A stretch of DNA of 64,000 nucleotides from JABABV01 sp965222855 (GTDB lineage Bacteria > Bacillota_I > Bacilli_A > Mycoplasmatales > JABABV01), in the NCBI GenBank assembly GCA_965222855.1, contig CBDCUL010000008.1, positions 18,703 to 82,702 of the forward strand, read 5' to 3'. The notes beneath the pieces were generated by a model. That model made no database searches. It saw only the letters and a list, made by a program, of their open reading frames with translations, and was not told where the DNA came from. Position 1 is the stretch's first letter. Every line of letters starts with the position of its first letter. Below are positions 54,662 through 64,000 of the stretch, in pieces. The translations under genes were made by a program, and so were the position numbers.

Positions 54662-55957
54662 TTATAATAAACCAATTCTTTTGTAAATAGTATCAACTTC
54701 TTTTAAATGATATTGTGGATTAAAAATGTTTTTTAATTCTGTTTGAGACAGAATTTTATTAATTTCAACATTTTTAATAACAGCATCAAAAAAGTTTGTT
54801 TTATTATTAAAACATTTTTTGGCAATGCTTTGCACTAAATCATAAGCATTTTCACGGTTAAAATCTTTATTAATTAAACCGTTCATTAATTGTTGTGCAT
54901 ATATTAAACCTTTAGTGTGATTAATATTTTCATTAATACGCGCTTTATCAACTACTATATTAGCAATAATATTAGTTGTACGATTCAACATATAATCAAT
55001 TAAAGTTGTCGCATCTTGTAATATAATACGCTCAGCTGAAGAGTGTGAAATATCACGTTCATGTCATAATGCAACATTTTCAAAACTAGTTAATAGATAA
55101 CCGCGAATAACACGGACTAGTCCGTTGATGTTTTCAGAAGCAATTGGGTTTCTTTTGTGAGGCATTGCACTTGAACCTTTTTGGTTCTTAGTGAAGCGCT
55201 CTTCTAATTCACCAACTTCAGTTCTTTGTAAATGGCGAACTTCTAAGGTAATTTTTTCTAATAGAGTGGCAATTAGTGCAATTGCACTAATATATTGAGC
55301 ATGACGATCTCTTTGTAAAACTTGTGTTGATATTTTTGAAGAAGCAATTCCTAAATCAGCACAAACGAAGTCTTGAATTTCTGGTTTAGTATTAGCAAAT
55401 GTGCCGACAGCGCCAGAAATTTTACCAACTTCGATATTTTTACACGCTGCTTCAAAAACTTCGGTAATGCGCTTTAAATCATTATATCAAAGTCCAAATT
55501 TTAAACCTAATGAAGTGACTTCGGCATGGATTCCATGTGTTCTACCAATAATTGCTAGATTTTTATATTTTAAAGCTTGTGATTTTAGCACAACTTTAAA
55601 ATTAGTTAAATCTTTTTTAATAACTTGGTTAACTAGTTTTAAACGATAACCTTGAGCAGTGTCAACGACGTCAGTTGAAGTTAATCCATAATGAATTCAC
55701 TTTTTTTCTTCGCCTAAACTTTGACTCACAGAACGTGTGAACGCAACAACGTCATGTCGCAATTCTTTTTCTAACTTTTCAATAACATTAACATCAAATT
55801 TAGAATTTTGCAAAAGAATAGCTAGCGTTTCATCAGAAATTTTACCTGTTTTATTAAGTGCTTTACAAACGCTAAGTTCAACTTTTAATCAACTATCAAA
55901 CTTGGCTTCATTAGTTCATAAATCAAATAATTCTTTTCTAGTATAACGAGAAATCAT
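54662..55957 (-). CDS. purB: adenylosuccinate lyase
   Basis: The 431-residue member of the fumarase/ASL family has WIHYGLTSTDVVDTAQGYRL, IIGRTHGIHAEVTSLG with the catalytic His, and the signature GSSAMPHKRNPIASENI with the catalytic Ser. It cleaves adenylosuccinate to AMP and fumarate. RBS AGGAGAG. It stops 49 bases before purA; the two plus guaC form an AMP/GMP balancing block. Confidence 0.97.
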
Positions 55958-55978
55958 ATTACTCTCCTTCTAATTAGG

Positions 55979-56944
55979 TTAATAATCTGAATATTTTAGA
56001 ACAACAAAATTAACACTTCTTAAAGAAGATAATTTTTTACCACCAGAATAAGAAATTGAAGATTGTAAATCTTGTTGCATCATTTTTAGAGTTTCTCAAA
56101 TTGAACCTCGAACTTTAATGATGTCTTTTTTACCTTCAACATAACGTTTTTCACCTTTATTGTATTCAGATGCTGAGCCAAAGTATTCTTTGAATTCTAC
56201 CCCATCATCATTAGTAACAAGGTTTCCTGGAGATTCTTCATGAGCAGCAAACATTGAGCCAATCATTGACATAGTTGCTCCAAATCTAATTGATTTAGCA
56301 ACGTCTCCGTTAACACGTAATCCGCCATCAGCAATAATTGGTTTAGTTGCTGCTTTAGCACATCACTTCACATTTGATAATTGTCATCCACCAGATCCGA
56401 ATCCGGTTTTTAATTTTGTAATACAAACTTTACCAGGTCCGACACCAACTTTGGTAGCGTCTGCTCCTCAATGTTCTAAATCTCTAACTGCTTCCGGAGT
56501 TGCTACATTACCAGCAATCACAAAAACTTTACGACCTAGACGACGTTTGATATATCTAATCATACGACAAACTGTATCAGCATGCCCATGTGCTATATCG
56601 ATTGTTATAAAGTCTGGTCTAATATTATTATTTTTAAATTTATCAATTAAATCATAGTCCGCTTTTTTAACACCAACAGAGATTGAAGATACTAAATTCA
56701 TTTTTTGCATCTTCACTACAAAGTCAAAACTGTTGAAATTAAATCGATGCATTACATAGAAATAGCCTTTTTGAGCTAGTTGAATTGATAACTCTTCATT
56801 AACGACTGTTTTCATATTTGCAGGTACAACAGGCATTTTAAAAGTAAATTTACCTAATTTAACTGATGTATCACATTCGGCTCTTGATTCTACTATACAT
56901 TTGTTAGGAAGTAACATTACGTCCTCATAATCAAAAATTCGCAT
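55979..56944 (-). CDS. guaC: GMP reductase (GuaC, Firmicutes type)
   Basis: The 321-residue TIM barrel starts RIFDYEDVMLLPNKCIVESR. The catalytic loop is GVGPGKVCITKLKTGFGSGG with the active Cys, followed by WCAKAATKPIIADGGLRVNG and KEYFGSASEYNKGEKRYVEG. There is no CBS insertion, and the loop with KTGFG and the 321-residue length match Bacillus GuaC rather than IMP dehydrogenase. It reduces GMP to IMP, which purA and purB turn into AMP. It lies 21 bases upstream of purB. Confidence 0.94.
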
Positions 56945-56981
56945 TTTATCACCGATAATATTATAATGTAAAAATGATAAA

Positions 56982-57046
56982 AATACAAGAATTTATCATT
57001 TTTTCTTTACATATGTTTAGAAAAATTAATGAATTCTTGTATTTAA
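56982..57046. repeat. long inverted repeat between the TSUP gene and guaC
   Basis: AAATACAAGAATT near 56982 and AATTCTTGTATTT ending at about 57044 are exact inverse copies, 13 bases, about 38 bases apart. A smaller hairpin, TGATAAA/TTTATCA, overlaps the left end. It may act as terminator for the TSUP gene or as a regulatory structure ahead of guaC. Confidence 0.55.
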
Positions 57047-57799
57047 TTAAATAACTACTACAATAAACTGTTTAATGATAAGCGCCAATATGACAATCCA
57101 CAATATTAAAGTTACGTGTCTGTCTTTTACTTTAAGGTGAATTCATGATCCGATTAACGATCCGAGCACTGCTCCACCAATAATTGCGATTAAATAATAT
57201 CAGTGATATGTCATTCCTGGATGTGATAATAAAGTTGCTGCACCAGTCAAGGCGGTGAAAAATTTCACAAACATTGCTGTACTAGCTGCTTTTTTAGCTT
57301 TAAAGTTAAAAAAGATTAATAATCCAGGAACTAATAAGATTCCGCCACCAATTCCTAAAGAACCAGATGCTAGTCCGACAACTAACCCTAAAATTGAACT
57401 TAAAAAAAGCGGTCATTTTAATTTTAATCGATTACGGAAAAACATTAAAACAGCAATAATTAATAATAAAAACAAAAAGATAATGTTGAAAGTTGCTGGT
57501 GTTAAGCTAGGAGCAATTATTTCAGCACCAACAATTTCACCAGGAATCGCTAATAATACAATAAAAAATCAAGCTTTATAATTAGGCTTTGATTTTTTAA
57601 AATAACGATAATTAGAAATGATCGACATTATAAAAATTGCTGATAATGAATATAGCGTTGCTTGTAAAGGTGGTATATGTAGGAATGTTGTCATGATTGG
57701 CATCATGATTACTCCGCCACCAATTCCAATAACGCCACCTAAAGAAGTTGCTAAAAATCCAGTTAAAATTAATAAACTAATAATTATATATATTGACAT
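57047..57799 (-). CDS. TSUP (TauE/SafE) family membrane permease
   Basis: The 250-residue protein has about eight helices and two repeated GIGGG motifs, LGGVIGIGGGVIMMPIM near residue 20 and ASGSLGIGGGILLVPGLLIF near residue 145, the TSUP hallmark. The family exports or imports sulfur-containing anions such as sulfite or sulfoacetate; substrate here unknown. The start at 57799 follows GAGG at a good distance. It lies 23 bases after rsmI in the nrdJ transcript. Confidence 0.85.
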
Positions 57800-57822
57800 G
57801 TAAAACCTCAAAACTATAAATT

Positions 57823-58536
57823 TTATTTTGAATAATTATCAATTATTATAACATATTCGCCTTTAATAGTTTCGGGTAATCCATCAAGAATTTCACGAGC
57901 AGTTCCAAAATAAAATGTTTCATGCATTTTAGTTAGCTCTTTAGCAACCATTACATTTGGTTGCGTTGTAAAAACAACATTAATGTCTTCTAAAGTTCTT
58001 TTTAATTTATATGGTGAACAATAAAATATTAAACTAAATGATAAATTCATCAAACTAGTTAATTCAGTTTGACGTTTCCCAGTTTTTGGATGTAAAAATC
58101 CAAAAAACAAAAATTTATGATAAAAGCCTGAAGCGGCCATTGCATTAATCAAAGCGCTTGGTCCAGGAATAACACTTAAATTAAAGTTATGTTCTTTAAC
58201 TAAATTAATTAAACGATATCCTGGATCAGAAATAGTTGGCATTCCAGCATCACTAACTAAAGCAACATTTTGACCATTTTGTAAAATTTCGATAATTTGT
58301 TGACTAGTTTGAATTTCGTTATAGTTATGATAACTAATTAAATTTTTATGTTTAATATCTAGTGCTGATAATAATTTACGAGTGACACGTTTGTCTTCAC
58401 AAGCAATAAAATCAACTTCTTCCAAAGTTGAAATTAATCTTTTTGAAACATCACTCAAATTACCAATCGGCGTTGCCAAAATAAAAAGTGTTGCAGTTGG
58501 TTCTTGATTTTTTGCAAAAGGTTTGATAATTTTCAT
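57823..58536 (-). CDS. rsmI: 16S rRNA (cytidine1402-2'-O)-methyltransferase
   Basis: The 237-residue tetrapyrrole-methylase-fold enzyme has TLFILATPIGNLSDVSKRLI, FIACEDKRVTRKLL, LVSDAGMPTISDPGYRLI, VIPGPSALINAMAASGF and GFLHPKTGKR, all RsmI markers. It methylates C1402 in the ribosomal decoding centre. RBS AAGG; it lies 17 bases after the 51-codon ORF. Confidence 0.95.
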   Translation of the reverse strand: MKIIKPFAKNQEPTATLFILATPIGNLSDVSKRLISTLEEVDFIACEDKRVTRKLLSALDIKHKNLISYHNYNEIQTSQQIIEILQNGQNVALVSDAGMPTISDPGYRLINLVKEHNFNLSVIPGPSALINAMAASGFYHKFLFFGFLHPKTGKRQTELTSLMNLSFSLIFYCSPYKLKRTLEDINVVFTTQPNVMVAKELTKMHETFYFGTAREILDGLPETIKGEYVIIIDNYSK

Positions 58537-58553
58537 AATTTTACCTTATTAAG

Positions 58554-58709
58554 TTATTTTTTATCGTTTTTATTATTGTCATCGGTATTATCAATTGAAT
58601 AAACGTCCATACTTTCCATATCTAAATCTGATATTTTATAGCGTTTACCAGTTTTTGGATCAATTCAAGGTAATTCATCTTCAATATTTTGTTTATGTTT
58701 TAATCCCAT
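58554..58709 (-). CDS. small acidic/charged protein of 51 residues
   Basis: Starts MGLKHKQNIEDELPWIDPKT, GKRYKISDLD and ends in an Asp/Asn/Lys-rich tail. The strong AAAGGAGGAATC ribosome binding site and its place between nrdJ (30 bases after its stop) and rsmI support translation. No family recognised. WIDPKTGKRYKISDLDM looks like a short linear or binding module rather than an enzyme. Confidence 0.7.
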
Positions 58710-58739
58710 GCTTGATTCCTCCTTTGTTAGTTTATTTAA

Positions 58740-61247
58740 TTATAAACCACATTTCAATTGAACGCCACAATTTAAACAAGTGTTGCAGCCACCCAATTCT
58801 TTAATAAGTCCCTCATTACAAATTGGACATAAATTACCAACTTCAACTCCAATAGCACGATTAATTTTTGATCCTCTTAAATTACCATCGATTTTATCGT
58901 TTAACTCGTTGATTTGATCAATATTATTTTTTTTATCAATATTATAAACATCATCTAATACATTTTCTTCATCACTTAAAGTTAAGATTTGTGATTCACG
59001 CGAACCATCAACATAGACAGTCCCACCTTTAGCTTTACCTTTATAAAGTTTGTAATAGATTTGTTCAACTTGCGCTACTGTATAACCTTTAGGAGCGTTA
59101 ACTGTTTTTGAAATTGATGAGTCAACTCAACGTTGAATTATCAATTGCACACTAACGTGCTCTTCAGGAGATAGTTCCATAGCACTAACAAAAATGTTTG
59201 GTAATTTGTTTTTAGTTAAATCAAAATTATGAATTTCTGCTCAGTCTTGAACAATACGTTGGTTAACTTCCATAAATTTTCCAAGTCTTCCAGAACGATA
59301 ATATTTAAAAGCAAAATATGGTTCTAACCCAGTTGATACTCCAACCATAGTTCCGGTTGAACCAGTCGGAGCAATTGTTAAAATATGCGAATTACGAATT
59401 CCATATTTTAAAATTCCTTCTTTAATTTTAGGATTTAGCGTTTTAATGAATCCAGTATTAATCATATTTTCACGATCTTTTAAAAATGGAAATGATCCTT
59501 TTTCTTTCGATAGTTCAATTGAATATAAATAACCCGTTTCAGTAATACATTGCATTACTTTATCAATTAGTTTGTTAGCTGATTTAGAACCGTATTTTTG
59601 ACCAGCTCAAATTAACATATCATGTAGTCCCATAATTCCCATACCAAGACGACGTTCGCCTAAAGCTTGGATTGAATTTTCTTCTAAAAAGTATGGTGTT
59701 GCATCGATAACATTATCTTGCATACGAACGCAAGTTTTAACGCTCTCTTTTAATTTATTATATTCTACTTCACCAGTTTTGCGATTAACAAAGTTTGCTA
59801 AATTGATTGCTGCTAAATTACATACTGAGTAAGGTGCTAGCGGTTGTTCACCACATGGATTAGTACAGACTACTTTTTGACCATAAGCTTTAGCGTTAGT
59901 CATATTGTTAGCAGTATCAATAAAGAAGACTCCTGGTTCTGCGGAGTAAGTTGCACAGAAATTAATTAAATCTCATAACACTTTTGCTTTTAGTGTTAAA
60001 TGAATTTTAACTGGTTTACCTAGCGCTTCTCATTCTCTAACATCGCCAATTTCATGTCATTTTTCATCATAAAACGCTTTATCTTCAGCATTTAAATTAT
60101 CAACATCAGGAAATTTTAAATCTCAATCACCATCTGTTTCAACAGCTTTCATAAAATCATCAGAAATAGCAATTGAAATATTGGCACCTGATAAAAATTC
60201 TAAATTGTTAACTTCTCATACACCAGATTCTGCAATAATTTTATGCGATTCTGGTGATAATGTTTGTCCTTCTTTTTTAAATAATTTTTGAATTACTTCA
60301 ATAGAATGACGACTTAAAGATTTAAATGTTAATTTTTCAGATGCTAATTTACGAATATAATCATATGGTGAATTATTTTTTAAATGTTTTAAAATGTTAG
60401 AATTTTGCATTTTTGAAATCATAAATTCCAAAATATCTGGATGTCAATCAGCTAACATAATCATTTGTGCACCACGACGCGATCCGCCTTGTTCAACTAA
60501 ATGAGTTAAGTTAGCAATATCGTTCAATCAGGAAACAGCCCCAGATGATTTTCCACCAACGCCTTTGGCGAAAGAACCACGTGGTCTTAGTGTAGACCCA
60601 TTTGTTCCAACTCCGCCCCCACGCGACATAATTTCCATTACTTTTTCACGATGACGTGAAATTCCTGTACGAGAATCTTTAATGAATGGCATTACGAAAC
60701 AATTAAAATAAGTTACTTCAAAGCCAGAACCAGCACCAAATAATACACGACCAGCTGGAATAATGTTTAAATCAGCAATTTCTTGTGACATTTTAATTGA
60801 TCATTTGTTACGTTCTTCATGCGTATTTTCTTGCTGTGCTAAAGAATGTCCGACTCTTTTAGCAATTTGTTCAAAATAAATTTCTAAAGGTTTATCAATA
60901 TCAGCTTTATTTCTAACAATAATTCCACTAGCTGCTTCTTTACCACTTAAAGAACCTCAAAATTCTTCTTCTAATTTAATAGTAACTTTGCTGCGTCCTA
61001 TTTTAGTAACAGTTCCAATCCCTTTAGTAGGATATTTTTCATCTTGTTTAACTAAAGTTAAGACCAAATCGCCAACTTGTAATGTTTTTAAATCGTGATC
61101 TTTTTGAGCATATCGATCAATCATTACTAATCGAGCAACACCACTACGTGATAATTTCATAGTTTTGGGATCAATTTTCACTAAATGTGGGTATTTCTCA
61201 TCTATCGTTTTATTAATAGAATTTGTAATAAAGTTACTATATTTCAT
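58740..61247 (-). CDS. nrdJ: adenosylcobalamin-dependent ribonucleotide reductase (class II)
   Basis: The 835-residue enzyme has an N-terminal beta-rich segment (VGDLVLTLVKQDEKYPTKGI), then the RNR barrel: EVTYFNCFVMPF, RGGGVGTNGSTLRPRGS, NPCGEQPLAPYSVCNLAAIN with the thiyl-radical Cys, LGERRLGMGIMGLHDM and IAPTGSTGTMVGVSTGLEP. KTVNAPKGYTVAQVEQIYYK and GGTVYVDGSRESQIL are NrdJ-specific, and the end CPICNEGLIKELGG, CNTCLNCG is a zinc ribbon. It turns ribonucleotides into deoxyribonucleotides using a B12 radical, and no NrdEF genes are in view. The start at 61247 follows AAGGAAG. It leads the nrdJ-ORF51-rsmI-TSUP unit. Confidence 0.93.
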
Positions 61248-61541
61248 TTTTAACAACTTCCTTCGAATTTTATTTCTATTTATTATTTTGTATTTGCTTT
61301 TAATGTTAATTCTATTCTAAATTTCATACTCAATATAAAAAAATTTTATATTTTTAATGTACCAAATATATTATCATATTATTAGATACTAATAAAATAA
61401 AATATTTTAATAAATTTATTATCATAATATTATCGATAATAAAATTTTAATAAATAATTTTAACAAAATCGGTCTTAGTATTATATAATATTCAAGCACA
61501 TATAGATATCGTAACGCTTTATGTACATTGGAGGAGAGAGT
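61248..61541. other. AT-rich divergent promoter region of nrdJ and tdk
   Basis: No ORF. TATAAT at 61484-61489 is the likely -10 of tdk. The nrdJ side is AT-only runs in which I could not place a firm promoter or a riboswitch. Confidence 0.5.
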
Positions 61542-62126
61542 ATGGATTCAACTAAAGGTATGATCGAAGTTATTGTCGGTCCAATGTTTTCTGGTAAAAG
61601 TGAAGAATTAATTAGACGTGTTAATCGTTTGAATTATGCCAAAATTAATTACTTAGTATTTAAACCAATGATTGATACTAGAGAAAATAATAGTATTAAA
61701 TCTCGAAATGGTAAAAAATTAAAAGCAATTAATATTTCTTCAATTGAAAAAATCAATAAATTAATTAATGAATATAAACCACAAGTTGTCATTGTTGATG
61801 AGATCCAATTTTTTGATCGTAAAATTAGTAGCTTGTTAAATGAGTTAGCTAATAAAGGAATCAAAATTATTGCAGCTGGACTAGACAAAGACTTTCGCGG
61901 GATTCCTTTTGGTCCGATGCCAGAATTATTAGCGCATGCTGATAAAATATATAAATTGAACGCTGTCTGTTTAAATTGTGGTAAAAATGCTATTTTTACA
62001 CAAAGACTAGTTAATGGTGAACCAGCAAATTTTCATGAACCAATTATTCAAATTGGTAGTAGTGAAAGTTATGAGGCTCGTTGTCGAGACCATCATGAAA
62101 TTCCGGGAAAACCAGAATATTTATAA
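61542..62126 (+). CDS. tdk: thymidine kinase
   Basis: The 194-residue kinase has P-loop VIVGPMFSGKSEELIRRVNR, VVIVDEIQFFDR with the catalytic Glu, LDKDFRGIPFGPMPELLAHA, and Cys pairs CLNCG and CRDHHEI for zinc. It salvages thymidine to dTMP. Start at 61542 is chosen because GGAGGAGAG lies right before it; an upstream in-frame ATG at 61521 has none. Confidence 0.96.
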   Translation: MDSTKGMIEVIVGPMFSGKSEELIRRVNRLNYAKINYLVFKPMIDTRENNSIKSRNGKKLKAINISSIEKINKLINEYKPQVVIVDEIQFFDRKISSLLNELANKGIKIIAAGLDKDFRGIPFGPMPELLAHADKIYKLNAVCLNCGKNAIFTQRLVNGEPANFHEPIIQIGSSESYEARCRDHHEIPGKPEYL

Positions 62127-62131
62127 ATTTC

Positions 62132-62160
62132 AAATAAAGTATTTATACTTTATTTTTTTT
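62132..62160. terminator. bidirectional terminator between tdk and folA
   Basis: AAATAAAGTA-TTTA-TACTTTATTTTTTTT hairpin. The folA stop codon lies inside it. Confidence 0.87.
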
Positions 62161-62616
62161 GTAAATTTTTAAAGTAAAATCGGAATATTCTTCAGTTGAT
62201 AATAAATTAAATAAATCATAATTAATTTTAATCATATAAACATCACCAATAAAATTTTCTTTAATAAAAGAGACGTATAGTTTGTTTACATAATTAACTA
62301 GCAAGCCAAATATCATCGCTCCACCAATAACAAAAACTTCTTCTTTTGAATTTTGATATTTAGTAATTAGTTGATTAATATCATTAATTAAAACCACATT
62401 ATCCGGTAATTTTAAATTAGGATTTTGACTAATAACAATATTTTCACGATTAGGTAATGGGCGATTAATACTATTTCAAGTTTTACGACCCATAATAATT
62501 TTATGATTTAGCGTTATTTTCTTAAAATTGTTTAATTCTGCTTTAATATGTCATGGTAATTGTTGTTGATTGCCAATTACACCTTGATTAGTTTGAGCTC
62601 AAATAAAAGAAATCAT
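62143..62616 (-). CDS. folA: dihydrofolate reductase
   Basis: The 157-residue protein starts ISFIWAQTNQGVIGNQQQLP, WHIKAELNNFKKITLN, has IIMGRKTWNSINRPLPNREN and VFVIGGAMIFGLLVNYVNKL, YVSFI, all standard DHFR elements. It regenerates the tetrahydrofolate oxidised by ThyA. The ATG is 1 base after the thyA stop. Confidence 0.95.
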
Positions 62617-62617
62617 C

Positions 62618-63484
62618 TTAAACCGCAACTTTCCCTTTTATACTAGGATGAGGATCATAACCAGTTAATTCGAAATCATCAAATTTAAAATCAGTAATTA
62701 TTGTTACTTTTCTTTTGATTAGTAATTTTGGTAATTTTCTTGGTTCTCTTCCTAGTTGAGTTTTAATTTGTTCAATATGGTTTAGATAAATATGTGTGTC
62801 ACCAGTTGTGTGCACAAATTCACCAACTTCTAATTGACATACCATTGCAACCATATGAATTAATAAAGCATATGATGCAATATTGAAAGGAACTCCTAAA
62901 AATACATCAGCTGATCTTTGGTATAATTGACATGATAATTTATTGTTGTTAACATAAAATTGAAAAAATGTATGACATGGAGGTAGGGCCATTTTTTTAA
63001 TTTCGGGTGGATTTCAAGAACTAATAATGATTCGTCGTGAGTCAGGATTAGTTTTTATATCATGAATCGCATTTTCTAATTGGTCTATTCCACCAAAATC
63101 ACGTCATTGTTTGCCATAAACTGGGCCTAATTCACCAAATTTTTCACTAAATGCTACGTCATTTTTAATTTTTAAAACAAATTCAGCCATCGTTTCATTA
63201 TTATATTCTGCTGATTTTTTAAAAATTTCAAAAGGTCAGTCATTTCAAATGCGAACATTATTATCAACTAAATATTTAATATTAGTATTACCTTTTATAA
63301 ATCATAATAATTCATGCAAAATTGATTTTAAATGGACTTTTTTTGTAGTGACTAATGGAAATCCTTGACTAAGATCATAACGTGTTTGTGTTCCAAAATA
63401 AGAGATAGTTCCTGTTCCGGTTCGGTCAGATTTCTGACTACCTTTATTTAAAACTAATTTGCATAAATCCAAATATTCTTTCAT
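62618..63484 (-). CDS. thyA: thymidylate synthase (ThyA)
   Basis: The 288-residue enzyme has KSDRTGTGTISYFGTQTRYD, GPVYGKQWRDFGG, MALPPCHTFFQFYV with the catalytic Cys, QLYQRSADVFLGVPFNIASY and HTTGDTHIYLNHIEQIKTQL. It makes dTMP from dUMP. It is flanked by a dUTPase upstream and folA downstream, a complete dTMP operon. Confidence 0.97.
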
Positions 63485-63496
63485 AAAATACCTCTT

Positions 63497-64000
63497 TTAA
63501 TAATTATCAATCGTTTGTCTTTTTTTATTTATATTGTTTTTATGGTCATAAAATTCCATTAATTCTGTTTGATTTTTAAAAGATAATTTAATAAAACTAT
63601 TTAAGTAATATCAAATATCGACAATCGAACTTTGAGGATTGCTAGTTAAATGTAAAAAATCAAAAAAAGTCATTCCTATATTACTATTATTAATAATCAG
63701 TTCAGGAATATTTATTAATTTGTAAAAATCATTAATTGAAATATTTTGACTTGCCATATAATCATAACTTATGCTAAGTGAAAAATGAATCACATCAATT
63801 AATTCTTCTTTTACTTTTAGTTGGTTTGGCTCTTTTTGACTTCAATATTTAAATCATTTAACTTCATTAGCAAATTCACTAATTTCAATTAATAATGCGA
63901 AGCGCCTTTTAATATTAAGTAACTCCGGAGCTGTTTCACTAGTTCTTTTCATAATAATATGATCTAAACTTTTTTGTTTCATAATCAATATTTTAAATTG
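63497..64000 (-). CDS. dimeric dUTPase (all-alpha NTP pyrophosphatase), 5' end outside window
   Basis: The visible 168 residues have the all-alpha NTPase pattern: FALLIEISEFANEVKWFKYW with the E-x-x-E and Trp-Ser motif, then KEELIDVIHFSLSISYDYMA with the second E-x-x-D metal pair. This fits dimeric dUTPases, which hydrolyse dUTP to dUMP for ThyA. The frame stays open to the window edge and FKILIMKQKSLDHIIM suits an internal start helix, so the true start is probably upstream; Met at 63982 is an alternative. It stops 13 bases before thyA. Confidence 0.85.

Noticed and set aside
55979..56944. IMP dehydrogenase as identity
   Set aside because: No CBS domain, only 321 residues, and the catalytic loop and KEYFGSASE tail match GuaC.
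61248..61541. Possible deoxyguanosine or purine riboswitch before nrdJ
   Set aside because: The conserved purine-aptamer core sequences are not present.

Overview
The window is low-GC (roughly 25-30 percent by eye) and its genes read TGA as tryptophan throughout: trxA has the active site ATWCGPC with TGA as Trp27, and metK, thyA, nrdJ and the PTS genes all need TGA=Trp to stay open. With mollicute-type lipoprotein signal peptides and no peptidoglycan genes in view, this points to a wall-less bacterium of the Mycoplasma/Spiroplasma/Entomoplasma group (genetic code 4). I cannot name the species.

Layout. 1-2.6 kb: infB 3' end, rbfA and a TDT-family transporter. 3.1-5.9 kb: a fructose-type PTS IIABC protein with a 264-bp tandem duplication at its C-terminus. 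6.0-14.9 kb: surface-protein island on the minus strand, with four tandem paralogous lipoproteins that each carry a copy of the same promoter, a membrane-anchored protein with coding tandem repeats, two tRNAs, and a larger related lipoprotein. 15.0-20.6 kb: cutC, then an operon of GH1 glycosidase, GH38 alpha-mannosidase and ROK sugar kinase. 20.8-21.5 kb: eight tRNAs. 21.6-28.6 kb: a PH-like protein, cysS-rlmB-sigH-like (a Firmicutes-type gene order), then a P80/P60/HinT operon. 28.6-35.5 kb: membrane protein, nagA, nagB, a GT4 glycosyltransferase and a phosphohexomutase fused to a flippase-like membrane domain. 35.5-38.7 kb: metK under a SAM-I-type riboswitch, and a glucose/GlcNAc-type PTS IICB. 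38.8-46.2 kb: a LicB-like permease, thiol peroxidase, tarJ, tarI, a large GT-C-like membrane protein, a HAD phosphatase and a GT2 glycosyltransferase. 46.2-52.5 kb: trxA and a LicC/LicD/aminotransferase locus, partly intact and partly decayed. 52.7-53.2 kb: six tRNAs. 53.3-57.8 kb: purA, purB, guaC and a TSUP permease. 57.8-61.2 kb: rsmI, a 51-codon ORF and an adenosylcobalamin-type ribonucleotide reductase. 61.5-64 kb: tdk against a dut-thyA-folA operon.

How it fits together. Two PTS systems, nagA/nagB, the ROK kinase and the glycosidases feed sugars inward. PGM-flippase plus GT4 can supply and export glycolipid. TarI/TarJ (CDP-ribitol), a LicB-like permease, LicC-like cytidylyltransferase, LicD-type phosphotransferases and a HisC-like aminotransferase together look like a pneumococcus-style machinery for decorating cell-surface glycans or glycolipids, retained in a wall-less cell. 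That cluster is the strongest candidate for an undescribed system here. The nucleotide block (purA, purB, guaC, nrdJ, tdk, dut, thyA, folA) is fuller than in the smallest mycoplasmas.
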